Of a stretch of DNA of 64,000 bases, positions 1-12,540 are shown piece after piece. The position numbers were made by a program, and so were the translations under genes. The notes beneath the pieces were generated by a model. The model worked only from the letters and a program-made list of their open reading frames with translations, did not search any database and had not been told where the DNA came from. This stretch comes from Manduca sexta (lineage: Eukaryota; Arthropoda; Insecta; Lepidoptera; Sphingidae), in NCBI RefSeq assembly GCF_014839805.1, contig NC_051142.1, positions 19,624,589-19,688,588 on the forward strand, read 5' to 3'. The first letter of the stretch is position 1, and each line of letters starts with the position of its first letter.

Positions 1-219
1 CGACAGCATTTTATTTCTATAAGAGAAGAAAATAAGAATTTCGAATAGTATATCACCGACGGCAATTCACCCATAATTGAAAATGCGAGTTTGAACAAGG
101 AATATCCAGTACAGAGCATAGCTGTTGTTACACAGGACTGTGAGTCAATCTTGCCATTATTCCAGCTAGTCCGTCAGTCATCAAGTCTGACTAGTTCGAC
201 AACATTGGTTTTTATTGGC

Positions 220-441
220 ACGGCAGTGATCCCTCAGCACCTGATGGTAAGTGGAGTCCAGTAGATTGTCGACTGATAGATTACTCCTCGATAGTCGACA
301 CAATTATGCCGGCATGTTGGTACCGGATATACACAGGCTGACTCCCGGAACAACACACTTATATGGGCCGCTATGGGTTTTAACTCCTTGTGTACGATAG
401 TCGCTATCTGGGCGGATATAAAATATATCCTACCACCAGTA
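220..441 (-). repeat. Family A interspersed repeat, near full length
   Basis: Reads in reverse as the family A consensus: the ACCATCAGGTG end at about 240, the GTCGACACAATTATGCCGG core at about 295, and the GGCGGATATAAAATATATCC start end at about 412-430. It aligns along its length with copies at 6345, 21112, 29861, 31839, 48688 and 56056. It has no open frame, no poly(A) and no recognisable tRNA head, so its class (SINE, Helitron-like or LINE 3' end) is unknown. Confidence 0.8.
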
Positions 442-1251
442 CGACTAGACGTAGTAAGCAGCTTCGTACTTGCGGTAGCCCTAATTTTAAAACATTTCTC
501 TAAGTTAATAACCGACGGGGCTTAGCGCACTGATTTATCCTTCAAGTTTTCTAATGCGCTCGCCGATTATGTCCCGGGTGGTTTTTTCCCGTTGCCGGAA
601 TTAAACCGGGATTCGGATGGACCGCTTTCGATGTGTTTTATAAATGAGCGGTTTGGTGCGGGATTATTTGTGAATGATGGTTGTTTGGTTCTTATTTGTT
701 GCTGTGTATATCATTCATTCATTCATTTGATATATGTATAAACATTGGCAATAATATAATAATTCAACGTAATGAATAATACGCCGTAAACGCATTTGAA
801 CGTATAAACAGTGCCACACATCTTTTCAAGCATATTATTGTTGGTTTCATTTTTTTTTTCACGGTGCTCGCCGTAATTGTGAAATAATAATAGTTACTAA
901 TAAGAAACTGTATTGCGCTTTCATTAATTGCAATAACGAAATTAATTCAACTGAAAGATAATTGGAAAACGAACTTACCAGATATGTTATACAGTCATTT
1001 TATACATTTATTCGTTAAAAATTCTAAACATAGTAAGACATTATGTTGTATCAAAATATCCACTATACGACCATAGTTGTCATTATATTGTTAGTTTGAA
1101 TTCAATATAATTTTTTTCCATTTGGACTGAGCTATTAACTAATAGATTGACGAATAAATATTGTAAACAGAAACAACTATTTAGGTTAGACCATTAAAAT
1201 AGAAGCTTAAGTAATAGTATGTATACATATATAGTTATTGCTTGGAATAAT
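442..1251. other. Unassigned AT-rich stretch
   Basis: No coding, RNA gene or recognised repeat is seen. A short (ATTC)n microsatellite lies at about 711-728. Confidence 0.5.
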
Positions 1252-1527
1252 GAGCTTGCTGTTCACCTGATTGTAAGCGATACGACCGTCCATAAACTGT
1301 AGAAACACCATCCAATACCTTGAATTACTAAGTATTGTTTGGTATTCCAATGCGCTCGTCATCCTGAGACACAGATGTTAATTATTATTATGTGCAGTAG
1401 TTACACTGGCCACAATGTTCTTCAAACCGGAACACAACAGTGACTACACACTTGGCGGCAGAAATAGACACTGCGGTGATACCTACCCAGGCGGACTCTC
1501 ACATATGAGAGACCTACCACCCGTAAA
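1252..1527 (+). repeat. Family L interspersed repeat, full length
   Basis: Begins near a CACCTGATTGTAAGCGATAC block, passes through CTTCAAACCGGAACACAACAG at about 1420 and ends with GAGAGACCTACCACC at about 1508-1522. A second long copy is at 40520-40766 and a fragment at 48118-48168. I remember this as a common lepidopteran repeat; it shows no terminal inverted repeat, tRNA head or poly(A). Confidence 0.7.
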
Positions 1528-2160
1528 TATAAAGTTTGTTTTTTGGGAAAATACGATCAATTTTATAACTTGATCACTGAACAAGGTTATGGAAAATAAA
1601 GAAAATGTTCAAAATATAGTATTAAGTTCAAATATTAAATAAAATGTACGTTAAAAATATTTATAATCGAAAATCGAAAGTACAGTGAACACAATGTGTT
1701 CTGCAGACTGGAAAAATTAGCGGAGCGTTTTCATAATAGAATTCTGTTATTTGTTATGATCAGTGGAGTATGTCCAACATACTAGCGAGTACATCATCAT
1801 TGAAGTCTCGTATAAGTAAGTATAAGTGGCAGTGTGAGTCAGCTTGGGTCAAACACACCGAACATTAGAAGATCCATTTACCCTTACATTGGCCTGCGGA
1901 AAAATACCCAATGGAACAGAACGTAGTCTGACTAGACAAACGTCAGATTTTGTGGGTTTCGTTTAGATATTTATTTTTATTGAATTACACTAATCTTCAA
2001 GCATTTATACAGTAATAGAATATCTTCTGAAAATGTTTCTTCTGGGATACTGTATCGACTTTTCAGTAAATAATTTCCGAATAGGCGTCGGGTCCACTTT
2101 GCATTTTTCACGCTCCATTTAGGTCGCAGGTTCGATTTTCGACAGTTTTCCACCCCTAAT
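1528..2160. other. Unassigned AT-rich stretch
   Basis: No supported gene, RNA or repeat family is seen. Confidence 0.45.
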
Positions 2161-2178
2161 TACGGTTAAGCTGTCAAG

Positions 2179-2203
2179 CGACGTCACCGGCGGCGTGACG
2201 TCA
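2179..2203. promoter_or_regulatory. Paired CRE-like sites in a CpG-rich patch
   Basis: Two CRE/ATF-type sites, CGACGTCA (2179-2186) and the palindrome TGACGTCA (2196-2203), lie 17 bp apart. They sit within a CpG-rich patch (about 2170-2295) that is unusual in this AT-rich window. CREB/ATF bZIP proteins bind TGACGTCA. The patch could be a promoter or enhancer; no linked transcript start can be shown. Confidence 0.3.
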
Positions 2204-2397
2204 CGCGCCCAGCCCGAAACGAGAGCCGATCCGTCCGTGTCACAAATAACAAATTAAAAGTGCGCGAGTTGAGAGCGTCTGGGCGCGCGGTTCCCAAACT
2301 GTTGGTATCTTGGATAGATTTTTATATGGGGAAGTGGGAGACAGTGGCGAAAGGTGAAATCTACCGAAAGAGAACCCGACAAAACATATAGGTACTA

Positions 2398-2657
2398 ATA
2401 TCGCACTCTTAAGAAAATAATGACCCATTCCAAAATTGCCAATTTGTAGGAATCATCAAACAACCAATTTCTGTTTGCGACCTTTTGGTTATTTCCCTTT
2501 TTTCCATGCTATAGGTTTCATTTTTAACCTATCTTTAATAAGCTCAATTTTATAGTAACTTCAAAAAAAGAAGGTAGTAAACAATAATTAGTTTTCCGAC
2601 GACTGCCACAAATAGACCATTATGAAATAGGTCATTATTTTATTAAGAGTGCGATAT
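2398..2657. mobile_element. MITE-like element with about 50-bp inverted ends
   Basis: The left arm (2398-2448, starting ATATCGCACTCTTAAG) is the imperfect reverse complement of the right arm (2607-2657, ending TTAAGAGTGCGATAT). The outer 29 bp match almost perfectly and the inner part less well. There is a core of about 160 bp with no open frame. Both ends lie in palindromic ATAT, so a target duplication cannot be resolved. A non-autonomous DNA transposon fits best. Confidence 0.65.
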
Positions 2658-3317
2658 GTATAAATGCGGTCTGGAAATCGTTCTGATCATAATTGGATTT
2701 TACATAAATTCTATGTAAAGGGAAGCCGGCAGCAATCGGGATATCTGGACCTTTCGTCACCGGAGAGCCTTTTAAGTAATGTTAGGTCAAATGTGACGCA
2801 ATGAGACACATTGCGTCTTTTGACGATTGCTACGGTTATATCGGTTTGTGTTCTAGACTCCGGCGCACGACGCTACTATGAACTGAACATGAGATGAAAT
2901 TAATATTTTATCTGTACAAATTACTTCTTGTAAGAAATCATATCTTCAAATATGATCTGCTATACATTGTTTTTTAAACGAAAGCCTTAAGCGAATTCAG
3001 CACAAGCCAATGAAAATGTTTGAGAACCGCGCCGTCCCGGAGGAATGAATGCCGCATAAATAATCAACTGGGTTGTACGTCTCTGCAAATTATCCGGAAC
3101 GGGCGGTCCGGGAACTGATGCTGGGCACGGGTGCCGACGTGTCCGACCCGCCGAGAAAATAACCGTAAAGTGTGAACATGGAGTGTAAAAATATCTGCCA
3201 CTTACTACCGTTTTTATTATAATATCTCAATTTTTTTTATTGCGTAAACGGACCAATCAGAGCAAAGGCTTTTTGATATATTTATAATGACTGAAGGAAT
3301 ATATCGACAGGAAACTA
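2658..3317. other. Unassigned; GC-richer patch at 3025-3160
   Basis: A patch at about 3025-3160 is GC-richer than its surroundings but stops interrupt every reading. No repeat family match is seen. Confidence 0.4.
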
Positions 3318-3456
3318 GTAAGAATTTCGAAAGTATTTCAAGTGTGTCAATCCGCATTAGACCACTGTGGTAGACTGAGGCCTAAACCCTCTCAGTAGTA
3401 GAGGAGGCTCGTGCGCAGCATTGCGCAGAATATAATAAAGGGCAGGTATTATATTG
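3318..3456 (+). repeat. Family B SINE, 3' fragment
   Basis: Contains the B-family 3' region: AATCCGCATTAG, GGTAGACTGAGGCC, CTCTCAGTAGTAGAGGAGG and the tail AGGGCAGGTATT. The tRNA-related head is missing (5' truncated). Confidence 0.75.
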
Positions 3457-3735
3457 TACTAATGGCTAATTTTGATTCTTTGATTGTCGGGATCTGATCG
3501 ATGATTACGATTTTTTTTGAAAACACCCAAATGTTTACAGTAACACAAAATTGTCAACACTTTACAGCACAGATAGCCTGACTGCAAGGACAGTACCACT
3601 GACTTCTGAGTCATTTTTGAGCTTTTTCGGAATGTTACTGAATTGCCAGGTGTTAGGTGCCCGAAACGGCAATAGGTTTAGGTTCAATTACTAGACACAC
3701 CATAACACGGAAAATAAACTTGGCGAAACATGGGT

Positions 3736-3940
3736 AATATTTCTGCCCGGATAGCAGCCAATAAACAAAATCTTCAACCTATACAGGCCCGCGTAAGTGT
3801 CGCGTTCCGAAATTAGCCTATTTATATTGAACACGCCGACATTATTGTGTAAACTGAAGGGTAATCGTCAGTCGACATCTATCTGGATCCCCCATTTCAC
3901 TCACCATCAGGAGCAGTCATTTTGCCTTGCTCGTGCAAAT
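3736..3940 (+). repeat. Family A repeat, diverged
   Basis: Matches the family A order CTGCCCGGATAGC, GTAAGTGTCGCGTTCC, CGACATTATTGTG, CAGTCGACATCTAT, ACCATCAGGAGCAG with many substitutions. A short open frame starting at 3797 lies wholly in this repeat and is not a gene. Confidence 0.7.
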
Positions 3941-4360
3941 AAAAATAGCACGCCTCTGCGATACTCGTTCGGGTTAAGGCGTCTACATAAAGAAATAATT
4001 GAAACTAGATATTATATTTATTAATATAGTTATCTCTTTTTAAATATAGCGTAGATCTTGCTCTAGCAATAGACATCTTTCTTGTTTCGTAACCAAAGTT
4101 GATAATATTTACTCTTTTCTAAAAAGATAAATTTTCTTATCACATTCTAATGGTGTTGCCGTGTTATTGTAATGCATCGATAAAACTACAACAAAAATGC
4201 TCAATTAAAAGTAATTTATTTAAATTTATTACTCCGGTTAACTTTACGTTACAGGCATTGTATCGGATATATTAAGATAAGATTGTATTTAAGATAATCA
4301 AATCTGTGGCTTATAATTATTTTGAATACGTATAATATAAATAAATGGATGCTATAATAT

Positions 4361-4612
4361 CTGACTTTTCTAAATATTATGTGTGTATTCTTTGTGAATT
4401 ATTGCTTGCTCTAACGGTGAAGGAAAACATCGTGAGGAAACCTGCATACCTGAAAAGTTCTGTATAGGGATTTCGAGGGTGTGTTAATTCTACCAATCCG
4501 CACTAGGCCAGCGTGGTGGACTAAGGCCTAATCCCTCTCAGTAGTACAGGAGGCCCGTGCCCAGCAGTGGGACAGTATATAATACAGGGCTAATATTATT
4601 ATTATTTTATTA
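4361..4612 (+). repeat. Family B SINE, 5' truncated
   Basis: Matches family B from CTGACTTTTCTAA through AACGGTGAAGGAAAACATCG, GCACTAGGCCAGCGTGGTGG and ACAGTATATAATACAGGGC, ending in an ATT-rich tail. It lacks the tRNA-like head, as expected for a 5'-truncated retroposed copy. Confidence 0.85.
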
Positions 4613-4862
4613 TAATATAAAAGGATTGTAACATCAAAACCTATCATTTATTATAATCCCACAGTCGGTTACAAGAATTTTAATAATGTACAGACAACTC
4701 TTTAACGTGGGGAAGTGTAAATATTTCATTCGAACATCCTGAAATCGTATCGGTCGTCATGTTTTTGTAACGCTTCCACGTGCGAGCCACATGCGGCGGA
4801 TTTATATAGAGTTGATCGTTCGCATCGAATAAAATTATCGAAGTCTTCATTATTTATCATAT

Positions 4863-5155
4863 ACTAGCTGACCCAACAGACGTTTTCCCGTCTTAACTAT
4901 GAATTTGCAGCGCGCATTCTGTCAATCGCTGACAGTTATTTCAAACAATTGACAGTTATAAAAAGTTAATATTTTCGTCAAGTTTCCTTAAATTTTCTAA
5001 TTTTCCGCGCAATTTTTTGAATTTTTTCTTTCATAAGAACCTTCTCCTGACAATAACAAACAGAACAAAAAAAAAATAGTTAAATCGGTTCAGCCGTTCA
5101 CGTGTGATGGCGTGACCAAGGGATATAGGGATTCATTTTTATATATACTTACAGA
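4863..5155 (+). repeat. Family E-type relic (AGCTGACCC start)
   Basis: Starts ACTAGCTGACCCAACAGACG and ends with GGTTCAGCCGTTCACG, GGCGTGACCAAGGGATATAG and ATTCATTTTTATATATA. This start and end are remembered from common insect non-LTR or Helitron-like relics. There is no coding capacity. Confidence 0.6.
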
Positions 5156-6344
5156 TTTAATGTTTGTTTTCGATTTGAGTGTGTAAATTTTAAATAAGTA
5201 CACTGCCTCGTATAAAACGCCCTATTTCAATTAAAGTATGATAAATAAACAGATAATACAATATTAGCATTATGCTAACAGATTACTGTATTGTGTACAG
5301 ACAGCAAAACAAACAGATCCATAGCGAGATGTGTTACGACATTGGTGGCGATGTTTGAACAAATATTTGTCGTTTGTCATTATTAGCTGATGTGACTGTT
5401 TAGGAAGGTGATAACAAAGATGTTATATTATGTTGGTAATAAAATTCAAGGTTTAACGGAAATTGTTTCGAAATAATTAACAATCTTAAAGAGTTAATTA
5501 CGTTATTCACCAGTGTTTGATCTGTCTACATGTAACGCTAAACTTTTTTAGAGTAAAAGCCCATGATATGGATGCCAATTTTGAACCTGGAAATTGAAGA
5601 ATGGTTATGTCGGACTCACTGGTTTTCCGACCCAGACCTCATCTAAAATGTAACTTTAGACTCGCGTTTCCAAAACTGTGTTGTATATTTGTAGAGAACC
5701 TTTAAACTTATGCCTGTATCATAAAAGGTAGAGGCAGATGCAACTAAAGCATTCTAATGATATAAAGAGCAGACTCTATCTTCTCTATCAAATACATGGG
5801 ATGATTCACACATTTTAAGTTTCGTGCAACTAAAATAGTTGACTTATGGCATGGATATCCGTGCGACACTTGAGCTTTTCATTGAAAACCAGCTCTGCAG
5901 CTGTATTGCAGCAAAATACAGCTAAATGAGTAGCCCATTATTGGCACATTACTTTAATTGTTTGTAAATACTTTTTTGTATAACTGCATTTTGTGCCAAT
6001 AATAAAACTGTTCTTGCTTTCTTTCTTACATATATTAAACAGACAAAAATTGGTTAACCCGAGAATCGAAGCAAGATCTCGTCGTCATGACGAAACTAAT
6101 GCGGTAATAAAATAAATCAACATCTCTATATAATTACTAAAACTTTTTCAACACATTTTAAACAATTTAACTTCCAAATGGGCTATTCATGAATGGGTCG
6201 TAATAGACGCACGGCATTACAAACACTGTTATCTAATCTTATCAGCGATCAGATAAGGCACGATACTGATTAGAAAGGAGTTAGGGACCGCTTAAGCTTT
6301 TTATAAAAAAATATTGTGCTCGTAAAACGTTCGGTTGAGGGTTC
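5156..6344. other. Unassigned; short inverted pair near AATAAA
   Basis: ATTATTGGCAC (5937-5947) and its exact reverse complement (5993-6003) flank about 45 bp. The second arm overlaps an AATAAA and is followed by a pyrimidine-rich run. It could be the 3' end of a retroposed transcript or chance. Nothing else is supported. Confidence 0.35.
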
Positions 6345-6588
6345 GGCTGGTGGTAGGATATATTTTATATCCGCCCGCATAGCGACCACTGTACACAAGG
6401 TGTTAAAATCCGCCATAGTAGGCCACGTAAGTGTCGCGTTCCGGAATCAGCCTATGTATATCCGATTACAACTGGCCGGCATAATTGTGTCGACTGTCAA
6501 GGGGTAATCATCTCTCGTCAGTCGGCATTCTATTGGACCTTATTCCACTTACCATCAGGTGCAGTGGGGTCACTATACCGTACCCACA
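6345..6588 (+). repeat. Family A repeat, full length
   Basis: One of the cleanest copies: starts GGTGGTAGGATATATTTTAT, then CCGCCCGCATAGCGACCAC, GTAAGTGTCGCGTTCCGG, CCGGCATAATTGTGTCGAC, CATTCTATTGGACC and ACCATCAGGTGCAGTGGGGTC. The small open frame beginning at 6316 is part of this repeat. Confidence 0.85.
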
Positions 6589-7561
6589 CGTATAAAAATA
6601 AAACGTTAACAATAGCAATGTTTAGTTTTCACCTCTAAAAAAAATAAAAATGCTTTATTCATCACGTAGGCGAACATAGTTGCACTTATGATAAGTCAAG
6701 GTACATGAGAATATTTAATTATCACTTAATTAAATTAGCTTATATAAACAAAGACAATTTATATTGAAAATAAAATTAATGAAAAATATACTTAGTAAAC
6801 AAAGAAGCCAGCTCGGGCTGGCGGGGAAGAAAGAAAAAATGTACCAAACAATCCATATGCTATGTACTGCGCTAATAGTCCTACAACGAGGTTAAGATAC
6901 AAGAAAACTTGCAGAGGTTGACTTCCATTAGTAACTTTAACGCGTAAACATCAGGGCAGGTTGACTTCTGCCAATGTGGTTAGCGGGACTTGCGGCGACT
7001 CGCATGTGTATAGAATTACTGAAATATTGCCGCTATTGTTCATTTGAAAGTTCTTGCGCAATATATTGCTGCAAGAATTACTAGTCTTGAGTCAGTAGAT
7101 GTTAGATGTCATTATTAGTGAATAAATTGGATATAATGAATTATATGAAGTTAATATTTGCTAACAGAATTAGATAAAGATTTGTTATCTAACCAGATGG
7201 ACTGGCTTAAAAAGTTTTGTTCACAAGGCGATAAAAAAAATCAATGATTAAAGGAAAGTCTTTCAGGTGAATAGACACGCGATGAACTACTTATAAATTA
7301 ATTCATATAGATATGTAAAAAAACATTTGAGTTTATTCAGTGTGGATGTACTGTAAGAATTTAATACGCGTGTGTTACCCCGCGGCGCCGCTCGAATACC
7401 GTTCCGGAACGCTGCCTTGCGAATCTAGGACCAATACAAAGCAATATAATATGTTTTAAATACAATCAACTTTGGGAGTTTATGTGTTTTGACGAATACT
7501 AGCCTTTATTTGACTATGCAATGGTGGGAATCTTTTATTTTTTCCAAGGAAAAAAGAAATG
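6589..7561. other. Unassigned stretch
   Basis: No gene, RNA or recognised repeat. A CpG-rich patch lies at about 7370-7420. Confidence 0.4.
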
Positions 7562-7866
7562 TAGCAGCTACAGCCTAGTTGGTTGTGGAACGGACTAGCG
7601 AGACGAATATCCACAGGTTCTTAACCCAAAGGCATCCAACTCTGATTTTTCTAATATTGTGTATGTAGTCTTTATTAACTATCCCTTGCTTTACCAGTAA
7701 AAGAAAACTTCGTGAGGAAACCTGCATACCTAAGTAGTTCTCTATAAGAATTTTGAGGGTCTGTGAAGTCTGCCAATCTGCACTAGACCAGCGTGGTGGA
7801 CTAAAGCCTGATCCCTCTCAGTAGTAGCCGAGCCCCGTGCCGCAGTTCAGTGTTGATATTATTATA
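7562..7866 (+). repeat. Family B SINE with tRNA-like head, diverged
   Basis: Carries the head (CAGCCTAGTTGG A box, GGAACGGACTAGCGAGACG, degraded B box AGGTTCTTAACCC), the middle (AACTTCGTGAGGAAACC) and the tail (CAGCGTGGTGGACTAAAGCC). Divergence from the 23904 and 53628 copies suggests an old insertion; the damaged B box suggests loss of the pol III promoter. Confidence 0.8.
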
Positions 7867-9416
7867 CGGCAAAAAATTGTTAGGCACAGCAGAAGATGCA
7901 ATCACTACCTATATCGAAATTACAAACCTTATATTCCATCAGCCCTTTAGGTCACGAGGACCTAGAACAGTACATTTTGATATCCTTCTATTGCTAGCAT
8001 TTTAACTCTGATGAGAGCCTTGTGGGCTTAACATATTTTGCATATCAGGCACCTGGACTGGAAAACTCAAGTGTCACCTGTGTCACAAAATACAATATCA
8101 GTTATTCATTAAGACAGAAAAACGGAAGATACAATTTTCTGTCCAGTAAAGTAAACCGGAGATTACATTCGGAATGGACATAAGCAACTGTAAACAGTGT
8201 GCCGTTCATTGCGCCCTAGCGGTATTTCAAGGGCGGGGCGTGGACGCATAACGTAGTGTCGTTCGCGCCGGTCGTATATCAAGCCGTAGGCGTGGACCGT
8301 ATCTTCGGACGAGTCCGGTCAGACCGAAGAATATCTCCGGCCGCCAGAACAGGAGTAATTGTCCTTTAGATTTAAATAGAACGAACTGTTAATAAATTGC
8401 CCGGGAGGGGTGATTGGCCGGAGGATATTTTCTTATTCATAGCAGCAGGTAAATGAGAACAGTACGGTTCTCATAGCACTTAGAATTTAACACTAATGTA
8501 AGCAACATGGTGGGGTAACTGCCCCTCTTAAGAAGCGGGTTAAAGAATGGAAAGAGGAAAACGAATCTTTCGGTTTTCTAGCATAATAATGGCATATGCT
8601 CACATTCCTGCCTCCACGACGATAACATCGAGCTACCGTTGTAATAAAATACAAACACTGGTCCTTTAAAAAAAGAAATAAAGATGGTTCTTTCATAGCG
8701 CAGTGGGTAGGACCCGCGCGACGCCCTTGAGATGGCTGCTCCAGTTTTAGTCTTTTTTATAAAGTCTAGAACGCCTGCAGCGCTAACGCTCGCACAGCTT
8801 TGGGAACAAAAACAAAAAAGCAGCCGTTTAAGGAACAATGACGCCCTTGGTGCAGACAATTCCTTTCAGAAGAGGGCTGTATGAAGATGGTGAAAACTTC
8901 ATACCTGCTCTGTGAATTGAACACGTACAATACAAATAATACATTATCGGCCATGTAGAATAGGATCGATTGTATATCAAATTTTATATTACACTAATTA
9001 AGCAGTGGTAAGCTCCTAGCTGTGGTAGATTGAAGGTCTAGTTTTGCTCATTAGTAGAGCAGACCGAACCCCAGAAGTGAGATTGGATACTACATAAGAA
9101 TAGCTAAAATTACTGGATCCAACTGTGTTTTATTAGACGGGGCAAGATTTTTCTTCTAGATAAGGTAAGCCAAGGGCTTTATTTTATTTCGAAAACATAT
9201 TTTATATGCTCACGCTTTTAATCTTGTACCTATAGAACGTAATTTGTCACAAACCCGTGTTGTGTTAATAAATTTTCTTTTGTAAATCCCATTATCCGAA
9301 TGAGGGAAATTAATCACATTCAAAGGCAATTTTAATACAATCAGTAGGAAAAATAAACATAGGGAAGTCACAATGCAATCAATACCTCTTAAGTGGACAA
9401 ATTGTCCGTGACCGAC
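7867..9416. other. Unassigned; possible old SINE scrap at 9013-9095
   Basis: At 9013-9095 the order GTGGTAGATTGAAGG, TTAGTAGAGCAGACCG, CCCCAGAAGTGAGA resembles a heavily decayed family B 3' end. A GC-rich block at about 8210-8330 has no reading frame I recognise. Confidence 0.3.
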
Positions 9417-9466
9417 GCACACACGCGCGTTTAATGGCCGCGTGTGCGTGTGTGTGTTTGTGTGTG
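9417..9466. repeat. AC/GT microsatellite with inverted halves
   Basis: An ACACACGCGCG run is followed after a few bases by CGTGTGCGTGTGTGTG. It is an alternating purine-pyrimidine tract whose halves are complementary. Confidence 0.75.
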
Positions 9467-11090
9467 TAATGTCCCACAAATTACCACCGAAACCAATTCG
9501 TAAGGCTATCACTTACAGGGGAACTCTTTGGGGCGCGTCTGAATGTTGAACGGGGATGTTTGCGTTTATTTAGTCGCATGCTGGTACAGGAATTGACTTG
9601 GAATGTGTCTTTAATATTCATTAAAATTGACTGATATGTAATTTAAATAGTTTTAGTTAGGGGTATGAAATATGTTTATATTGTAGTTTTAATAGATGTG
9701 TTCTTAGAAACGTTGTCGCTGATAAATAATTTGAAATATTCCAATTTTTTTGAATTTTTTGATCTGGAAATGAGTTACACAGTCATGTTTACTTCATACG
9801 AATAAATGTTTTATTCGTTTTGAACGTGGTACAAAATATTCAGGCTGTTAAAACGCGACTAAAAATCGCAACGTCTGTTCCTTCAGTGTAAACCGGCGCT
9901 TGTTATATAACGCTCGCGTCCACGCTTGATTGTGGGGGGACAACATTGTTTCATTAGTTTGAGTTTGGTCAGCGAACTTGTAATCTCACAGACAAAATTG
10001 TATGTGGGGATTTGCGGGTACGTGGCGCGTTCGATTCCCGTGAACGAATGTTAATTTTGTACACACTCACGCCTTTCTACTAAGAGGTGGATAGAGATGC
10101 CTCGCGTACTAGAGATGTCCATTCTTATCACCTATTAACAGACAAAATCGATCGGTATGTAATTTTTAACCACGAGGTCCCAATTATGTTATAAAGTAGG
10201 CGAGCGCCGTGAAAGGATTTTTGAAAATTTATCTCTGAATGGGAAATCTTATACCAATGCGGGTTACCATAACTGAAGGTCGTTGAAACGCAGTTAGCTG
10301 CGACAGTCTTGCCTTTAAGTGGAAGTAAATGACATTGATAATGACCCCCCGTCTCCTTCGACCCGGAGGCAATACTTATGCGCTCGGTCTTCACACCGAA
10401 TGCACGGGGCACATTTGCCGCGGCCCCAGGCACACAGTTCGGTGTGTATACCACGTGGTTGTAACTACACAGAGGCCTATGAGGACTCGCGAACATTTCT
10501 TGGTCTTTTCCCCTGCGCCCGCTTTAAGGGGGCTTCTTTTCGATCTCCCACACTTTCCTCCAAGTCCCTGGAGTTGCTATGCCGGCGGTTTCCAGTATCT
10601 CATTAGCAGGTTTTTCCCAACGTTGATTGCGGGGAAAGATACATAAAAAAAAATACGACAATGTACGCAATGTTGGTGTACGGCTAAAATAGACTAAGAT
10701 CCTATCTACTCACATATGCTTTCGCAGACTAGTTACCTAACATACAGTCGCTATCATTCTATCAGTGGTATTCTTTGTTTAATAAATATAGTTCACAGTG
10801 CATTGACCTCGTGGGAAATGTCTAATCATATGCCTTGACATATGATATAAACGTTAACAATTAAATATTGATTCATTAAACGTTTGTAGATATAGACATG
10901 ATGTAGACACGGCACTGCGGAAAACCGAAAAACGTAATGGCGATGGCGATTTTGTTTCTCGGGGATTTTTTCGTAAAGAGGTTGAACTCTTTCTCTGATC
11001 TCTTTGCTATACGTTGCCGCGACTATGCGTTCATATCTTCTAGTATTATGGGTGTTTAATATTACTTACTTACTAAGTTACGGTTACTTT
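9467..11090. other. Unassigned; GC-rich block at 10330-10600
   Basis: A GC-richer block (about 10330-10600) is partly open in overlapping frames on both strands (95, 105 and 122 codons). No frame looks like a protein I recognise, and mutual overlap suggests composition rather than coding. It could be an unrecognised element fragment. Confidence 0.3.
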
Positions 11091-11094
11091 TGTC

Positions 11095-11178
11095 CCGGTA
11101 AAATACAAAGCGGTACTTTTATTCCATAAAAATATTCCTGTGGGTGAAGCGTCGGCCGTGAAGCGAGCAAAAGCTATC
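11095..11178 (+). repeat. Family E relic, 3' end
   Basis: Ends GTGAAGCGAGCAAAAGCTAT, the decayed form of the typical lepidopteran GCGAAGCCGCGAGCAAAAGCTAGT end, after ATTCCTGTGGGTGAAGCG. Confidence 0.5.
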
Positions 11179-11899
11179 TATTATCTTAAAAATAATTACT
11201 GACTAGTGACTGTGGTGCATATCAAAAGTGTAACTTGAAGATGAATTATGAAATCTCGGGTCGTGTTGCACGGTCAGACCATGAAATTCTAGTACCTAAG
11301 ATATTTTTACATAATCCGAACAATCGTTAATTCACATTAAATTTGAGTTACATTGTAAGCGGTATTTTTACATAATAAAAGCTTCAACTCCACCGATAAT
11401 ACACACTTATATGCATAAAATAATATTAAGTAATTACAATTAACGAGTCCCTTCTCCTATAGAATTTTTCACATAACTGCCACTATGGTCACTGAACATT
11501 TCCTATCAACTGACCCGCCACAAAAGACCAAACGGTACAGTAGTTTACAAAAACAAATTCTACTACATTCAGCACGTTAACCCAAACATATTGTTTTTAA
11601 ACACAAAAGCCGCCACACCGACGGAAACTCGTGAACGCGTTCGCCAGTTGCCAGTTTTAATTGCCTTTAGTTTGTTTCCGGAATGTGCACAAGTTATGCT
11701 CGCGTTTGTTTTTGAATGGAGACCTACGGTTCGAATGCTGGACTGGGAATGACGACGCTGGATTGGAGAGAGGAGTTAGCATTGTTAGTATGATGGATTA
11801 TATTAAATAAATTTGTGAATAAAAAAAAATGCAGATGTGGCATTTATTAACCTACTGTACTACCAAATATTTAAAGGGCTAAACATAAAGTCTATTTCC

Positions 11900-12118
11900 A
11901 TAAGTTTGCATGTAGAAACAATCGAGCGGATTTTTATGAAATCTGTTACACGAGTAGACCATGTCTTAGATTAACAATACTTTTTATCTCATTAATTTGC
12001 TTCTATGGGAAATAATGGAATTAATTAATTTAATTTTTAAATAGATGGCGCTAGCGTTTTAAGGACTTTTAACGGGACAGGCTTATAAGGACACGGGCGA
12101 AACCGCAAGCGTCACCTA
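11900..12118 (+). repeat. Family E relic
   Basis: Has the characteristic middle (GAGCGGATTTTTATGAAATC) and the end CACGGGCGAAACCGCAAGCG. Confidence 0.55.
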
Positions 12119-12435
12119 GCAATAATTTACAAAAATGCATTAAATGATTTACGTCGTTGCATTTCAGCCGTCGGCAACGGTCAATTTAACCATGGTTTTA
12201 GAATAATTAAATCAGTTTTACTGATTTTGTCACGGTTTATATTTTTTTTCCCCGACAATCCGAAGGCTTGCTGCAATTCGTGGTCACGAGGTGGCCTGAG
12301 ATGTTGGTAGTCCAAAACGTTAGTGTTTCAATTCTACCTTTAGTTTTGAATTAATAGTTAGTTAAGTTAGATTTTGTGTATTGTCCGATCTATGCGAAGA
12401 GCTCGCAACGTCGAGCTGTGGCAGTAGGTTTTTGG

Positions 12436-12540
12436 ATCCAGAAATAAACTTAAAAACCGTGATAAAATCTGTTAAATGAGTTTAATTTCAATGTCTAATA
12501 TTCGCGTTAACGTAAGAAATAAATATTTTATTATATAATC
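12436..12540 (+). repeat. Family K repeat fragment
   Basis: ACCGTGATAAAATCTGTTAA, TTTAATTTCAATGTCTAATA and TTCGCGTTAACGTAAGAAAT match the 3' half of the copies at 18200 and 23605. Confidence 0.65.

Noticed and set aside
9417..9466. Possible CRISPR-like or regulatory alternating tract
   Set aside because: Simple AC/GT microsatellite; no spaced direct repeats anywhere in the window form a CRISPR array.
10128..10646. Overlapping 95-122 codon frames on both strands
   Set aside because: Mutual overlap in a GC-rich block; no frame resembles a known protein.
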